This document shows positions 29,113-38,011 of a DNA stretch of 64,000 nt, in pieces. A program made the translations under genes and the position numbers. Position 1 is the stretch's first letter. Each line of letters begins with the position of its first letter. This DNA is from Lachancea mirantina. Lineage: Eukaryota > Ascomycota > Saccharomycetes > Saccharomycetales > Saccharomycetaceae. The stretch spans positions 124,001 through 188,000 of the forward strand of contig LT598464.1 in the NCBI GenBank assembly GCA_900074745.1, given 5' to 3'. The notes below the pieces were generated by a model. It worked only from the letters and a program-made list of their open reading frames with translations. It had not been told where the DNA came from and made no database searches.

Positions 29113-30399
29113 ATGTCCGCTCAACAAATTCGAAGATGTATAAGCGATATTTTAGGGATTTCTGCTGACGATTCTTCGAGCAATTGGAACCAAGGACGAC
29201 TGAAAAAGCTTCAATCAACGACGTCAACTCTGTACAATATCTCGCTGTCGAAAGTGATGCTCAAGCAAAATGAAGAGATTGGAAGGGCACACATATGTGC
29301 ATATTTGGCCACGGAACGACTTGCAGAGAAACATGAGCCTGGACTACGTTACTATTCGGACAAAATACCCTTGGAACCAAGGCACGCGCTCAAAGTTATG
29401 GAACTTTTCAAAACAGCGCTTTTGAAAGGTTCTCCGGCTAAACAAATAAATTGGTCTCCAAGCCCAAAGAAGTCCTTGAGCCCTGTGAAAAATGCCGGTC
29501 GCTTTACGTCAATGAACCCAGATGACCTTCGAAGACAACTTTTTGGAACACCTACGAAAAGCGATGTGAAATCTGCTACACCCAAAATTAAGCCAGCGGA
29601 TAATCATGAAGAGTCATCTCGAAATGAAAAAGGTCCGAAGGATGCCTCTACAAGAAGAAGACTGGTCTTCGAAGATGAGGATCCTGATCCCGCTGTCGAT
29701 AAGGGCGGTTTACGCGGTAAATCCATTGAACTGCAAACTTCAAACGGTTATAAAGTAGATTCGGAATCTAGTCCCGTTACGCCGAGAAAGAGGGCCAAAT
29801 CTACGCAACTGAGCGCCGGTTCACCCAAGAAATCGCGGTTTCAAGACACTCCATACCGGTCAGAGCTCTCAGGTAGCGGTGATACTGCCAATCGCGGCTG
29901 TCTGCTTTACAAAAAATATTGTCGAGCAACGCCCTCTGAGATCGTTGAACTCTGTAACCATTTCGAAATCCCAAGCGAGATTACCTACAGAATACTGGAC
30001 AAGTTCAGTGAACATGCCACTTATCTGGTGTACCCGTTTCGACTCGTTTGTGGCCTCATTTTGAACTGCTGTCAAGTCATTTTCAGTGACAAGAGAAAGC
30101 AAGACCCCAGAATCGACGAGTACCTGTTCAAGAAAATGGGGCTACTGGTCAAAACTTCCAATTTTTCAGAGATGAAAGAGTGTATGAAAATGGTGAGGGA
30201 AATCATCGATGGTGAGAAGTGGTATCGTGCTCTAAAGGTCAAGCACAATTTCTACGATGGTGTAGCCTACGAAGAAGCAATTGCTATAAGACTCGGAAAC
30301 ATGCTACAGCGATCCTCCAATATTGCCACGGAGGAACAATATACGTCTTGGAAACACAAGACGCTAACGGATTTGACGCTAAGAGATGGGTTTCACTGA
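29113..30399 (+). CDS. ORC6: Orc6, origin recognition complex subunit 6
   Basis: The 428-residue protein is the sixth subunit of the origin recognition complex, needed for loading Mcm2-7. An N-terminal cyclin-box/TFIIB-like fold (MSAQQIRRCISDILGISADD, LYNISLSKVMLKQNEEIGRAHICAYLA) and a C-terminal one (GCLLYKKYCRATPSEIVELC, YPFRLVCGLILNCCQVIF) flank a disordered, phosphorylation-prone middle. That middle carries several SP/TP sites (SPSPKKSLSPVK, TPRKRAK, SPKKSR) and an RxL cyclin-docking motif (RRRLVFED, about residue 180), as in S. cerevisiae Orc6. The frame begins at TTG three codons earlier; the first ATG is 29113, giving the family start MSxQQ. S. cerevisiae Orc6 (YHR118C) has 435 residues. 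Confidence 0.95.
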   Translation: MSAQQIRRCISDILGISADDSSSNWNQGRLKKLQSTTSTLYNISLSKVMLKQNEEIGRAHICAYLATERLAEKHEPGLRYYSDKIPLEPRHALKVMELFKTALLKGSPAKQINWSPSPKKSLSPVKNAGRFTSMNPDDLRRQLFGTPTKSDVKSATPKIKPADNHEESSRNEKGPKDASTRRRLVFEDEDPDPAVDKGGLRGKSIELQTSNGYKVDSESSPVTPRKRAKSTQLSAGSPKKSRFQDTPYRSELSGSGDTANRGCLLYKKYCRATPSEIVELCNHFEIPSEITYRILDKFSEHATYLVYPFRLVCGLILNCCQVIFSDKRKQDPRIDEYLFKKMGLLVKTSNFSEMKECMKMVREIIDGEKWYRALKVKHNFYDGVAYEEAIAIRLGNMLQRSSNIATEEQYTSWKHKTLTDLTLRDGFH

Positions 30400-30630
30400 T
30401 CGATGATGCCCTTGATATTGGCTGAAGTAAGGTATCATGTGATAGTCCCGGGTACTACTTAGCTGTTGAAAAAATTTTGACCGCGATGAATTTTAATGAA
30501 TACCAATAGAGGTTACGAGGTTAGTTGAAGTTTCAAGATTGAAACGATCGCCTTTTGGTAAGCCGAAATCATAGCATTATAGTATTGAGCATTTACACTT
30601 AATTTCCATTATTAAATTTGGATTTGAAAA

Positions 30631-33591
30631 ATGGCGGAATTGAACGGTAAAAGGCCATTTCAAGAAGTAGTTGACATTTCTGATGAAGAAACTACAGCTA
30701 AAAGGCCCTATTTGGATGAGACCGACACATCATCGAGCGGAGATGACTTAGTTGAAGATTACTCGGAGGCCGAAAATATCGTGGGACATGCAGTAGATTC
30801 AAGCAGTTATGCCAAATGGCAAAACACGATATCGAAAGTAGTAAGCTCAGTCGTCTCTATACATTTCTCACAAGTCGCGCCGTTCGACTGCGATCCTGCT
30901 TTGGTATCAGAAGCCACGGGATTTGTGGTAGATTCAGACATCGGCATAATTCTTACCAACAGACATGTGGTTGGAGCGGGTCCATTTGTGGGCTACGCTG
31001 TTTTCGACAATCACGAAGAATGTGACGTGAAACCCATTTACAGAGACCCGGTTCATGATTTCGGGTTTCTGAAATTCGATCCTAAAAGCATCAAATACAT
31101 GAACGTGCAAGCTCTCGAGATAAGACCTTCGCTGGCTAAGGTTGGCTCTGAAATCAGAGTCATTGGTAATGACGCTGGTGAAAAGCTCAGTATTTTGGCA
31201 GGCTTTATAAGCAGACTTGACAGAAATGCACCTGACTATGGTGAATTAACCTACAATGACTTTAATACCGAATACATTCAAGCCGCCGCCTCGGCCTCAG
31301 GTGGCTCCTCGGGGTCTCCTGTCGTCAATGTCGATGGACACGCAGTTGCGCTCCAAGCTGGTGGCTCTACAGAGGCCTCTACCGACTTTTTCTTGCCTGT
31401 TGATAGAATATTGCGTGCATTAAACTGTGTACGCGAGGGAAAACCTGTCACGAGAGGTACTATTCAAACGCAGTGGCTTTTGAAGCCTTTCGATGAATGT
31501 AGGAGACTTGGTTTGACTTCAAATCGGGAAAGTGACGCACGGAAGGCTTTTCCAGATAGAATAGGACTACTTGTTGCCGAGACCATATTGAGAGAAGGGC
31601 CAGCAGATGGCAAGATCAAAGAAGGTGATACGTTAATTTCAATCAACGGGGATCTAATCGCTTCTTTCATTCAGGTTGACGACATTTTGGATAGCAGCGT
31701 TGGCAAAGACATTAACATTCTAGTTCAAAGAGGTGGCCGTGATATTGCATTAACTTGTACAGTAGGCGACTTACACAGCATTACGCCCGCCAGGTACCTT
31801 GAAGTGTGTGGCGCGTCTTTTAATGACCTTTCATACCAGATGGCTCGCTTTTACGCTCTTCCCGTACGAGGCGTATTTCTGAGTAGTGCATCTGGTTCTT
31901 TCAACTTTGATTCGAAGGAGAAAATTGGGTGGATCGTCGATGCTATAGATAATAAAGAAACGCCCACTCTTGATGATTTCATCGAGGTTATGAAGCAAAT
32001 CCCTGATAGAAACCGTGTGACAGTGCGATACCACCATCTGACAGATCAGCACTCTCCACACGTCACGACCATTTACATTGATAGGCACTGGTGCAGTGAA
32101 TTTAGACTGTACGAACGTAATGATGAGACTGGAATTTGGGACTACACGAATTTAGCCGATCCTATTCCGCCTCAAGGGATTGTACCGCATCAAGCTAAAT
32201 TCATCGATTTACCTATTGAAAATAAAGCACTTTCAACCTTGGCAAGAAGCTTGGTCATGGTGAGTAGCGTATCTCCAATTCCACTTGACTCACTCTCGGC
32301 GGAACCTAGAAAAAGTTCAGGTCTTGTCATTGATGCAAAAAAGGGTTATGTGGTTGTCTCACGGAGGACCATACCTCACTATTGTTTGGATGTGTTTGTC
32401 ACCTTTGCGGATTCGGTGATTATTCCAGCATCTATTGTTTTCCTACATCCTACTCAGAATTACGCTGTGATTAAATATGATCCAGCTCTCATTGAGGCCG
32501 ATGTTGTGACGCCAAAATTCTCTTTCACAAGATTGGAGCGCGGTGATAAAGCTCAATTTATTGGATACACTCATAACAGCAGGTTGGTCTCTTCTGATAC
32601 CAAAGTGACTGATATATCATCTTTAAGCATACCCAGCAATTTGATTCCAAGATATCGCGCTACCAATCTAGAAGCAATTGGAATCGATTGCAACGTTAGC
32701 ACAAGGTGTAATTCTGGTATCATTGCAGATGAAGATGGTACTGTACGTGCCCTCTGGTTGTCTTTTTTAGGTGAAATTCAGGACGGTAAAGAAAAAGTGT
32801 ACCTTATGGGATTGGATTTGACGGATATGCGAGAAGCGATTTTAATTCTTAAAGCGGGTCAAACGCCCAAGGTAAACATTGTTGATGCAGGCTTTGGATC
32901 GATCACACCTTTGAAAGCCAGAATTCGTGGGGTTCCTGAAGAATGGATCAAGAGAATGGAAGACGAGTCTGAGGACAGATTTCAATTCATGACTGTTACT
33001 AGGGTGTCTTTTGCGGTTGAAAAAACTCTTGCACCAGGCGACGTTATTCTTTCTGTCAACGATAAACTTGTCAAAGAAATGCGTGATCTTGATGGCATAA
33101 TTACAACAGAGGACGACGCCAGTGCACCTCAGACACTAGCATTTAAAGTGATGCGCGGGGGCAAAATTTTAAATCTTAGCGTGAAGACGCGGCAAATCAC
33201 CGAAACAGACCATCTGGTCGTATTTGCGGGTTGTATTCTTCAAGCACCTCATCACGCGGTTTTGCAGGCCATGTTGCAAATACCAAGCCGTGTGTATTGT
33301 ACTTTCCGAGGTCAATCGTCACCAGCCACGCAATACGGGATTTCATCTACCAATTTCATCACGCATATCAACGAGATTGAGACTCCTGATCTAGACACGT
33401 TTTCGAGCGTTATAAAGCAAATCCCAGACAACACCTATTGCAAAATTCGTCTTGTCACTTTCGACAATGTGCCATTTGCCATTTCGCTCAAGACCAACTA
33501 CCACTACTTCCCAACGGCAGACTTGAAAAAGGATCCAGTATCAGGAAAGTGGATCGAGTCTGAGTTAACAAAAACGGAGGCAAAAGCATAG
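30631..33591 (+). CDS. NMA111: Nma111, nuclear HtrA-like serine protease
   Basis: The 986-residue protein (997 in S. cerevisiae, YNL123W) is the yeast HtrA/Omi-type protease linked to apoptosis-like death and to lipid homeostasis. Basic patches at the start (NGKRPFQEV, AKRPYLDE) serve as nuclear signals. The first, active protease domain has His111 (NRHVVG), Asp142 (VHDFGFLKF) and Ser near 225 (ASGGSSGSPVV), in the order and spacing of S. cerevisiae. PDZ domains follow (about 290-370 and 385-470). A second, degenerate protease-like domain (about 540-750) lacks the GxSG site, with further PDZ-like folds near the end, the duplicated layout of this family. It converges with MRP35. Confidence 0.95.
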   Translation: MAELNGKRPFQEVVDISDEETTAKRPYLDETDTSSSGDDLVEDYSEAENIVGHAVDSSSYAKWQNTISKVVSSVVSIHFSQVAPFDCDPALVSEATGFVVDSDIGIILTNRHVVGAGPFVGYAVFDNHEECDVKPIYRDPVHDFGFLKFDPKSIKYMNVQALEIRPSLAKVGSEIRVIGNDAGEKLSILAGFISRLDRNAPDYGELTYNDFNTEYIQAAASASGGSSGSPVVNVDGHAVALQAGGSTEASTDFFLPVDRILRALNCVREGKPVTRGTIQTQWLLKPFDECRRLGLTSNRESDARKAFPDRIGLLVAETILREGPADGKIKEGDTLISINGDLIASFIQVDDILDSSVGKDINILVQRGGRDIALTCTVGDLHSITPARYLEVCGASFNDLSYQMARFYALPVRGVFLSSASGSFNFDSKEKIGWIVDAIDNKETPTLDDFIEVMKQIPDRNRVTVRYHHLTDQHSPHVTTIYIDRHWCSEFRLYERNDETGIWDYTNLADPIPPQGIVPHQAKFIDLPIENKALSTLARSLVMVSSVSPIPLDSLSAEPRKSSGLVIDAKKGYVVVSRRTIPHYCLDVFVTFADSVIIPASIVFLHPTQNYAVIKYDPALIEADVVTPKFSFTRLERGDKAQFIGYTHNSRLVSSDTKVTDISSLSIPSNLIPRYRATNLEAIGIDCNVSTRCNSGIIADEDGTVRALWLSFLGEIQDGKEKVYLMGLDLTDMREAILILKAGQTPKVNIVDAGFGSITPLKARIRGVPEEWIKRMEDESEDRFQFMTVTRVSFAVEKTLAPGDVILSVNDKLVKEMRDLDGIITTEDDASAPQTLAFKVMRGGKILNLSVKTRQITETDHLVVFAGCILQAPHHAVLQAMLQIPSRVYCTFRGQSSPATQYGISSTNFITHINEIETPDLDTFSSVIKQIPDNTYCKIRLVTFDNVPFAISLKTNYHYFPTADLKKDPVSGKWIESELTKTEAKA

Positions 33592-33649
33592 AAATCGCAA
33601 AACTATCTGAATGATTTTTATCAACCTTGTTGACACTTTACTTTCCTTA

Positions 33650-33659
33650 TATATACATG
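33650..33659 (-). promoter_or_regulatory. Puf3-type site in MRP35 3' UTR
   Basis: On the MRP35 strand the site reads CATGTATATA, a full CNTGTANATA match, 45 nt past the stop codon. Nuclear-encoded mitochondrial ribosomal protein mRNAs are the main Puf3 targets. Confidence 0.65.
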
Positions 33660-33703
33660 TCGTTACGTAAAAGGATTTTGACTATTCTGAACTTCCCCAT
33701 CCT

Positions 33704-33985
33704 TCAATTGTAAGGCAGCAACCTTTTGAGATGTTTCAAATGCGTAGTGTGTGCCAATGCTCGTCCACTGAGACTTTTCAATGAGGATCTGCTCCAACCT
33801 GCATTTCCATGATTTCTTCCAGCTTTACCTCTCTTGAAGCTCGTAGATGTCTTTCTCCATCGTTTAGCAGTGCCCTTATGTGTTTTCATCAACGTTCTAA
33901 CTTGCACAGGAAACATTGTACCTTGCAACCCAAATCCCACTCTTGTAAGCCCGTTGAAAAGCCCTGATTTTAACAAGAAAAACAT
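33704..33985 (-). CDS. MRP35: Mitochondrial ribosomal protein bL35m
   Basis: A 93-residue basic protein. The C-terminal half MKTHKGTAKRWRKTSTSFKRGKAGRNHGNAGWS is the bacterial L35 family signature (K-x-KT-xx-AAKRF...KR...H). The N-terminal 30 residues (MFFLLKSGLFNGLTRVGFGL) lack acidic residues and look like a mitochondrial targeting sequence. It is a component of the mitochondrial large ribosomal subunit. S. cerevisiae YNL122C lies at the same place, between NMA111 (YNL123W) and TOM70 (YNL121C), on the corresponding strand. The ATG at 33985 is the first in frame. Confidence 0.93.
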   Translation of the reverse strand: MFFLLKSGLFNGLTRVGFGLQGTMFPVQVRTLMKTHKGTAKRWRKTSTSFKRGKAGRNHGNAGWSRSSLKSLSGRALAHTTHLKHLKRLLPYN

Positions 33986-34311
33986 GATCGAGTGTTTCCT
34001 GGTACGAGAAGCTACTAGAGGCTATCGGATGTAATCAGATGCTTGACATGATATTCCTACAAGATGAGTTTCGTTGATTATCGTAACAATTCTGAATTTT
34101 TTCGAGAGTTCATTCATACGAAAGACGAAAACGACGGGCATCATGTCTGTCACTGACACTAACGAAATTCCAAGCAAAGACCAACAATAACCTGTGACAG
34201 ATAGACAAACATTCACAGGTTTGTGATCTGACGCCAAAGACATAACACGTAATTGTATTGTTATACATACTTTCAAAGTGTTCATTCTTGCAATTTTGAG
34301 TGACGGAAAAT

Positions 34312-34560
34312 ATGGACTTTGTTGATAATCGTACAGGTTCGATTTATTGTGACGAAAGAGATTTATGCGATCAAGTGAAGGCACAAAACGTTTTGCTGTG
34401 GAGTTATCCTGGTCAGATAGGAAAAACGCATATGCGTGAATGTCGTAGAGTTGATCGGTTGTACAAATTCCAAAATCCACATGGTGGACTAGTATCGTTG
34501 CGTGAGGTGTGCGATAAATTAGATGGAGTTACGGGAGGTTGCAAAGATGGCGGAATTTAA
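34312..34560 (+). CDS. Possible small protein, 82 residues, unidentified
   Basis: An ATG-started frame, MDFVDNRTGSIYCDERDLCD and onwards, rich in Cys, Asp and Gly, ending GGCKDGGI. No signal peptide or membrane segment is seen and I do not recognise a family. It lies on the strand opposite MRP35 and TOM70, and no S. cerevisiae gene is expected here. A longer version of the frame begins at GTG. It may be chance; the odds of an 80-codon frame in a gap this size are not low. Confidence 0.2.
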   Translation: MDFVDNRTGSIYCDERDLCDQVKAQNVLLWSYPGQIGKTHMRECRRVDRLYKFQNPHGGLVSLREVCDKLDGVTGGCKDGGI

Positions 34561-34802
34561 TGATATTTTGGTGATAGTTGGGAATTTTGGGGAGAATGTT
34601 TATATTATTATAAGGTTTACATGTCAGTGGAGTTTGGAATTGGAAATATGTCAAAAAATAAGTAGGAAATAGCTCTTATTTAATGTGTAAAGGTGAAGAG
34701 CAGGATATGATCATTTGTCTTTGCATATATCATTCAGGACCACTCACATCTGTGAAGAGCTTTAGTGCCCACATCCCTTGAACCGGGAGTATTGCCAATC
34801 AG

Positions 34803-34810
34803 TATATACA
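34803..34810 (-). promoter_or_regulatory. TGTATATA, possible Puf site in TOM70 3' UTR
   Basis: TGTATATA on the TOM70 strand, 55 nt past the stop. It has the core but not the upstream C at position -2 that marks strong Puf3 sites. Confidence 0.35.
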
Positions 34811-34864
34811 GTCAAAATATACGAGACAAGAAGAGTTATGCGGTATGTGTAGTGATGTCTAGCT

Positions 34865-36667
34865 TTAGATCATACCCTGGGCCCTGTAAGAGGCAAGAGT
34901 CTCCTCGATCTTGGCGCTGATGATAGGATCGGCTCTTATCTTCTTTTGGATTTTGGTGGCCTCTGCAAAAGTAGTGGCTTGTAGCTTTTCATCGAAACTT
35001 CTGGCCAAATCGGCAGCTTCTTCGAACAAATCAATAGCTTCGTCGACGTCTTCTTGTTGTAGTTTCAATTGTGCAAGGCCAATCTTGGCTTGTTCAGATC
35101 TAGGGTCTTTGTCACATGCTTCTTGAAAGAGACGTGCAGCTTCAATGAAGTTTTCTGGAGAAGGCTCCCTGGCGAGAAGAGTAGCTTTGCCGACTAAGGG
35201 ACCCACACCAACGTGTATACCATCAAGCGCATCCTCAAGCTTGGCCGCGATGTCGTATTGTTTCTTAGCCTCGTTCAGTTTGCCCTTATCAGCCAAAGTC
35301 TCGGCATAGAAATTTGGAACTTCAGGTGAGGTTGGAAATTTTCTTCTAGCCTCGCTGAACATGGTTTCGCAGTCCTCGAACTTGTCCTCGCGGTAAGCGA
35401 GACATGCAATTTGGATGTAAGGGAAAATATTCTTGTCGTTTAGTTCTTTAGCCTTGTCAAAGTCTTCACCGGCCTTCTGGTAGTTTTGAGTTACGAAATA
35501 CATTTGACCACGGTGATAATAAACGGCGGCGCAGTTTGGGTCCAGCTCAAGAGCTTTGTTGAAGTTGTCAAAGTATTCGTTTGCTTGTCCCTTGTCGGCC
35601 ATGATTAGCGCAATGTAAATATAACTGTTTGGTCTTGGGAAAAGTTCAATGGCGCGTTTCAAATCTTCGTGGGCCGAAAGTGGGTCGTTTTTCAAAAACT
35701 TGAAAATACCAACGTGTTCCAATGCGATGGCGGTTTTCTTCTTTAAAATTTCGTCGTCTGGGGTTTCTTTCAACAACTTCTCAAAAGCAGTTTGCGCTTC
35801 AATGAAATCCTTGTCAGCAGCTTCGTAACCTTCAGCAGTTCTGCTGTACAGGCTTTTCAAAGCCTCTTGCAAAGATTTGTCCGCGTCGCTATTTTCGTCA
35901 AAGTTTTCAAACGTAGTCTCCGGTTGGAAAATACCGAAAAATGAGGCCAGCGAAGTGTTGGAAGGCAAAACATGTTCTTGTTTCTTTTCGAGTTTTTCTT
36001 TTAAAACAAGCATGGCTTGTTTGTTCATGTTTCTTTCAAGCATGGGCTCAATCGACGCACCGTTGAAGTCACCGTAAAGACTGACCGCTGACAGATCAAA
36101 CATGGCATCTGCGAAGTTGCCCAGGGACTCATTAGCAGAGGCTCTGCGCAACAAACACTTGGAATAGTCTGGTTTCAATTTCAACGCAGACGTCGTGTCC
36201 TCCACGACTTTCTCAAGTTGTCCCAAAGAAACGTAGCATGCAGATCTGTTAGAATAGAAAACGGGATCTTCTTTTACTTTCAACGCCAACGTGTAGTAAT
36301 TGATCGCGTCTTCAAACTTCTTTGCCTTGAAATACTCGTTACCTTTGTCCTTCAGCTCAATCGCATATTTATTCTTGGTTTCCACGCTAAGTTTCGCAAT
36401 ATCACCTAAATCTGGTTCTCCCTGTTCGTTGACTGGATAACTGGGACTCACACTACCTTGAGACTTCTTCTTCTTCTTACTCTTCTTTTTAGAGCTCTTG
36501 GTCTCGGTTTGTGTTTCTTTCGTGACGTCTGACTCAGAACCAGCTTGCTTCTGCAACTGCTGATAGTAATAGAATGCTCCAACTGCAGATGCTCCGGCAA
36601 CTGCCGTCGCCATAATCGCAGTCTTATTTCTAGAAACAAACCCAGCAAATGATCCGTTTGACGACAT
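34865..36667 (-). CDS. TOM70: Tom70, mitochondrial import receptor
   Basis: The 600-residue protein is an outer-membrane receptor that accepts carrier and other internal-signal preproteins from Hsp70/Hsp90. One N-terminal membrane anchor (NKTAIMATAVAGASAVGAFYY, about residues 14-34) is followed by a lysine-rich linker (KSSKKKSKKKKKS). TPR repeats begin at about 96 (ELKDKGNEYFKAKKFEDAIN), the chaperone-binding clamp, and further TPRs extend to the C terminus. S. cerevisiae has the pair TOM70 (YNL121C, 617 aa) and TOM71 (YHR117W); this is the single unduplicated gene. COX23 lies upstream on the same strand. Confidence 0.96.
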   Translation of the reverse strand: MSSNGSFAGFVSRNKTAIMATAVAGASAVGAFYYYQQLQKQAGSESDVTKETQTETKSSKKKSKKKKKSQGSVSPSYPVNEQGEPDLGDIAKLSVETKNKYAIELKDKGNEYFKAKKFEDAINYYTLALKVKEDPVFYSNRSACYVSLGQLEKVVEDTTSALKLKPDYSKCLLRRASANESLGNFADAMFDLSAVSLYGDFNGASIEPMLERNMNKQAMLVLKEKLEKKQEHVLPSNTSLASFFGIFQPETTFENFDENSDADKSLQEALKSLYSRTAEGYEAADKDFIEAQTAFEKLLKETPDDEILKKKTAIALEHVGIFKFLKNDPLSAHEDLKRAIELFPRPNSYIYIALIMADKGQANEYFDNFNKALELDPNCAAVYYHRGQMYFVTQNYQKAGEDFDKAKELNDKNIFPYIQIACLAYREDKFEDCETMFSEARRKFPTSPEVPNFYAETLADKGKLNEAKKQYDIAAKLEDALDGIHVGVGPLVGKATLLAREPSPENFIEAARLFQEACDKDPRSEQAKIGLAQLKLQQEDVDEAIDLFEEAADLARSFDEKLQATTFAEATKIQKKIRADPIISAKIEETLASYRAQGMI

Positions 36668-37400
36668 CTCACAATGGTCTATATAAATGGATCTTCTTTC
36701 TTTATGTTGTTCGTTAAGTGGAAAGCTTGGTTTTCGATAAATCTTTTTCGATTTCTGTGATAGTTAGCAACTGTCTAAGAGAAAATTTTTAGCATATTAA
36801 CACTGTCACTGAGTATAAGCAACAAGAATCAATTGAATATTTGTAGACAATACATATACAAATTAGATTTATGATAAATGCTTATAATTCGGATAGTTTA
36901 GAACTTTGGCTATCTGGAGCCGTTATCCCCGTGAAAAACCGTCCACTCCTGGAACTTTTATATAACAAAAATTGGACGTCTCCAGAATTGTAAGCTATAA
37001 CAAGCATCTTGCCGGGGATATCGATGATTTGGTAGGTATTCCGCTACTAGGTGACCCGTCATTAAGAAGCTGGCATTTATTTCCTGCAAGACGACGGCGA
37101 GGTTCTCAGAGTCAGAATAGCGACAATCACAGAAGAGAAATCACTAGAATTTATATACAGAGGAAGATTGAAAAATCCATGAGTTACAGTGTCGGTCATC
37201 CACAATTCAGCATCCACCACTGAGCATCCACCACAGGGTGCTCTAGAAGCTTAATTGTCCTCTTCACTGCCTTTCTTCCATAGTTCTAATCTTCCGTAAT
37301 TGTCAATTAAACATTTCGGTCTTTTGTAATTCTCAGTTCAACTCCATTGAGTAAGTTCAATTCAATTGCGTTAATCCAATTCCCCCGCTATAGTCCCCTG
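36668..37400. other. Intergenic region TOM70 / COX23
   Basis: 733 bases containing the TOM70 promoter. An 83-codon open frame at 36972-37223 (+) begins at TTG and is not supported. A short tandem repeat (AGCATCCACCAC twice, 14-bp period, 37209-37234) is present. The region is AT-rich at 36780-36900. I looked for LTR ends and found none convincing. Confidence 0.5.
37209..37234. repeat. Two copies of a 12-bp unit (14-bp period)
   Basis: AGCATCCACCAC at 37209-37220 and 37223-37234, separated by TG. Only two copies are present and no function is evident. Confidence 0.8.
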
Positions 37401-37748
37401 CTAATTGGACTCCCATTGTCCCCTATTTTGACGTCTTGCCCGCAACCATTGCTTCTTACATTCACGATAAGCGTCAAAATATTCCCTACATTTGTCGCGA
37501 TCGTAGTCGTTCGTCTCCAAACATCTAGTGCTCATGTTTGCTGACTCTTGACACGGATCGAAAAATCTGCTGGCGTCTTTGGCCGAAAACCTATACTTAT
37601 TCAACGTAGATTCCGGGTTATCGGGATAAAATTTAAATTCTGCCGGGGTAGCACTGGTAGGCGCAAAATCCACTTTGGTTTTGTCGGTCTGCACATGGGG
37701 ATCATGCACATCGGGCGCAGTATCGCCTTTCTTTGGAACTTCGGACAT
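37401..37748 (-). CDS. COX23: Cox23, twin CX9C protein of the mitochondrial intermembrane space
   Basis: The 115-residue protein is a Mia40 substrate needed for copper delivery and cytochrome oxidase assembly. The twin CX9C motif is complete: [11 protein letters not shown] and [11 protein letters not shown] (about residues 66-97), forming the disulfide-linked hairpin. The preceding part is hydrophilic and includes [15 protein letters not shown]. The ATG at 37748 is used; the open frame's earlier start is TTG. In S. cerevisiae COX23 is YHR116W, next to TOM71 (YHR117W), consistent with its place here. A promoter with paired PAC motifs lies between it and NCS2. Confidence 0.93.
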   Translation of the reverse strand: MSEVPKKGDTAPDVHDPHVQTDKTKVDFAPTSATPAEFKFYPDNPESTLNKYRFSAKDASRFFDPCQESANMSTRCLETNDYDRDKCREYFDAYRECKKQWLRARRQNRGQWESN

Positions 37749-37924
37749 CAAACAAGATCCAGACTGCGTATAAAAGTCGTTAAAACGGTGTTAAAACCCC
37801 TGAGAAATATTCAGCAAAAGTTACTTAAAAATGAATATCCCGCAATTACCTGAAATTAGTCTAGCTGGTGGGTTTTTGGTTCTCACTACTGGCCTTTCCC
37901 TTCACTCTCACCATAGCTGAACAT

Positions 37925-37970
37925 TGAAAAATTTGTCCGAGATGATAGCTCATCGCGAGATCGATGAGCT
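37925..37970. promoter_or_regulatory. RRPE plus head-to-head PAC pair, COX23 / NCS2 promoter
   Basis: TGAAAAATTTG at 37925-37935 is RRPE-like. AGCTCATCG (37947-37955) and CGATGAGCT (37962-37970) are PAC cores in opposite orientations with 9-bp complementary arms around a 6-nt centre. The arrangement is 40-90 bp before the NCS2 ATG. Confidence 0.65.
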
Positions 37971-38011
37971 GATACTGAAGGATTTAAGAGAAACTAAGAT
38001 ACACTTAAATA

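Larger units (their letters stand above)
33986..34864. other. Intergenic region MRP35 / TOM70
   Basis: 879 bases holding the MRP35 promoter and the TOM70 3' UTR. The only ATG-started frame of note is 34312-34560 on the + strand, listed separately. An inverted repeat TCTGTCAC...GTGACAGA (8-bp arms, near 34145-34203) is present. The opposite 152-codon frame (34022-34480) begins at GTG and has no family resemblance. Confidence 0.5.

Noticed and set aside
34064-34340. Two ATG-started segments (34064 and 34312) with similar first codons, MSFVDYR and MDFVDNR
   Set aside because: Similarity is limited to about 13 bases of DNA and stops at once; most likely chance.
36972-37223. 83-codon frame on the + strand
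   Set aside because: Starts at TTG, no homology recognised, in the TOM70 promoter.
36780-37340. Possible solo LTR between TOM70 and COX23
   Set aside because: No TG...CA ends, no target-site duplication and no primer-binding-like sequence could be made out.
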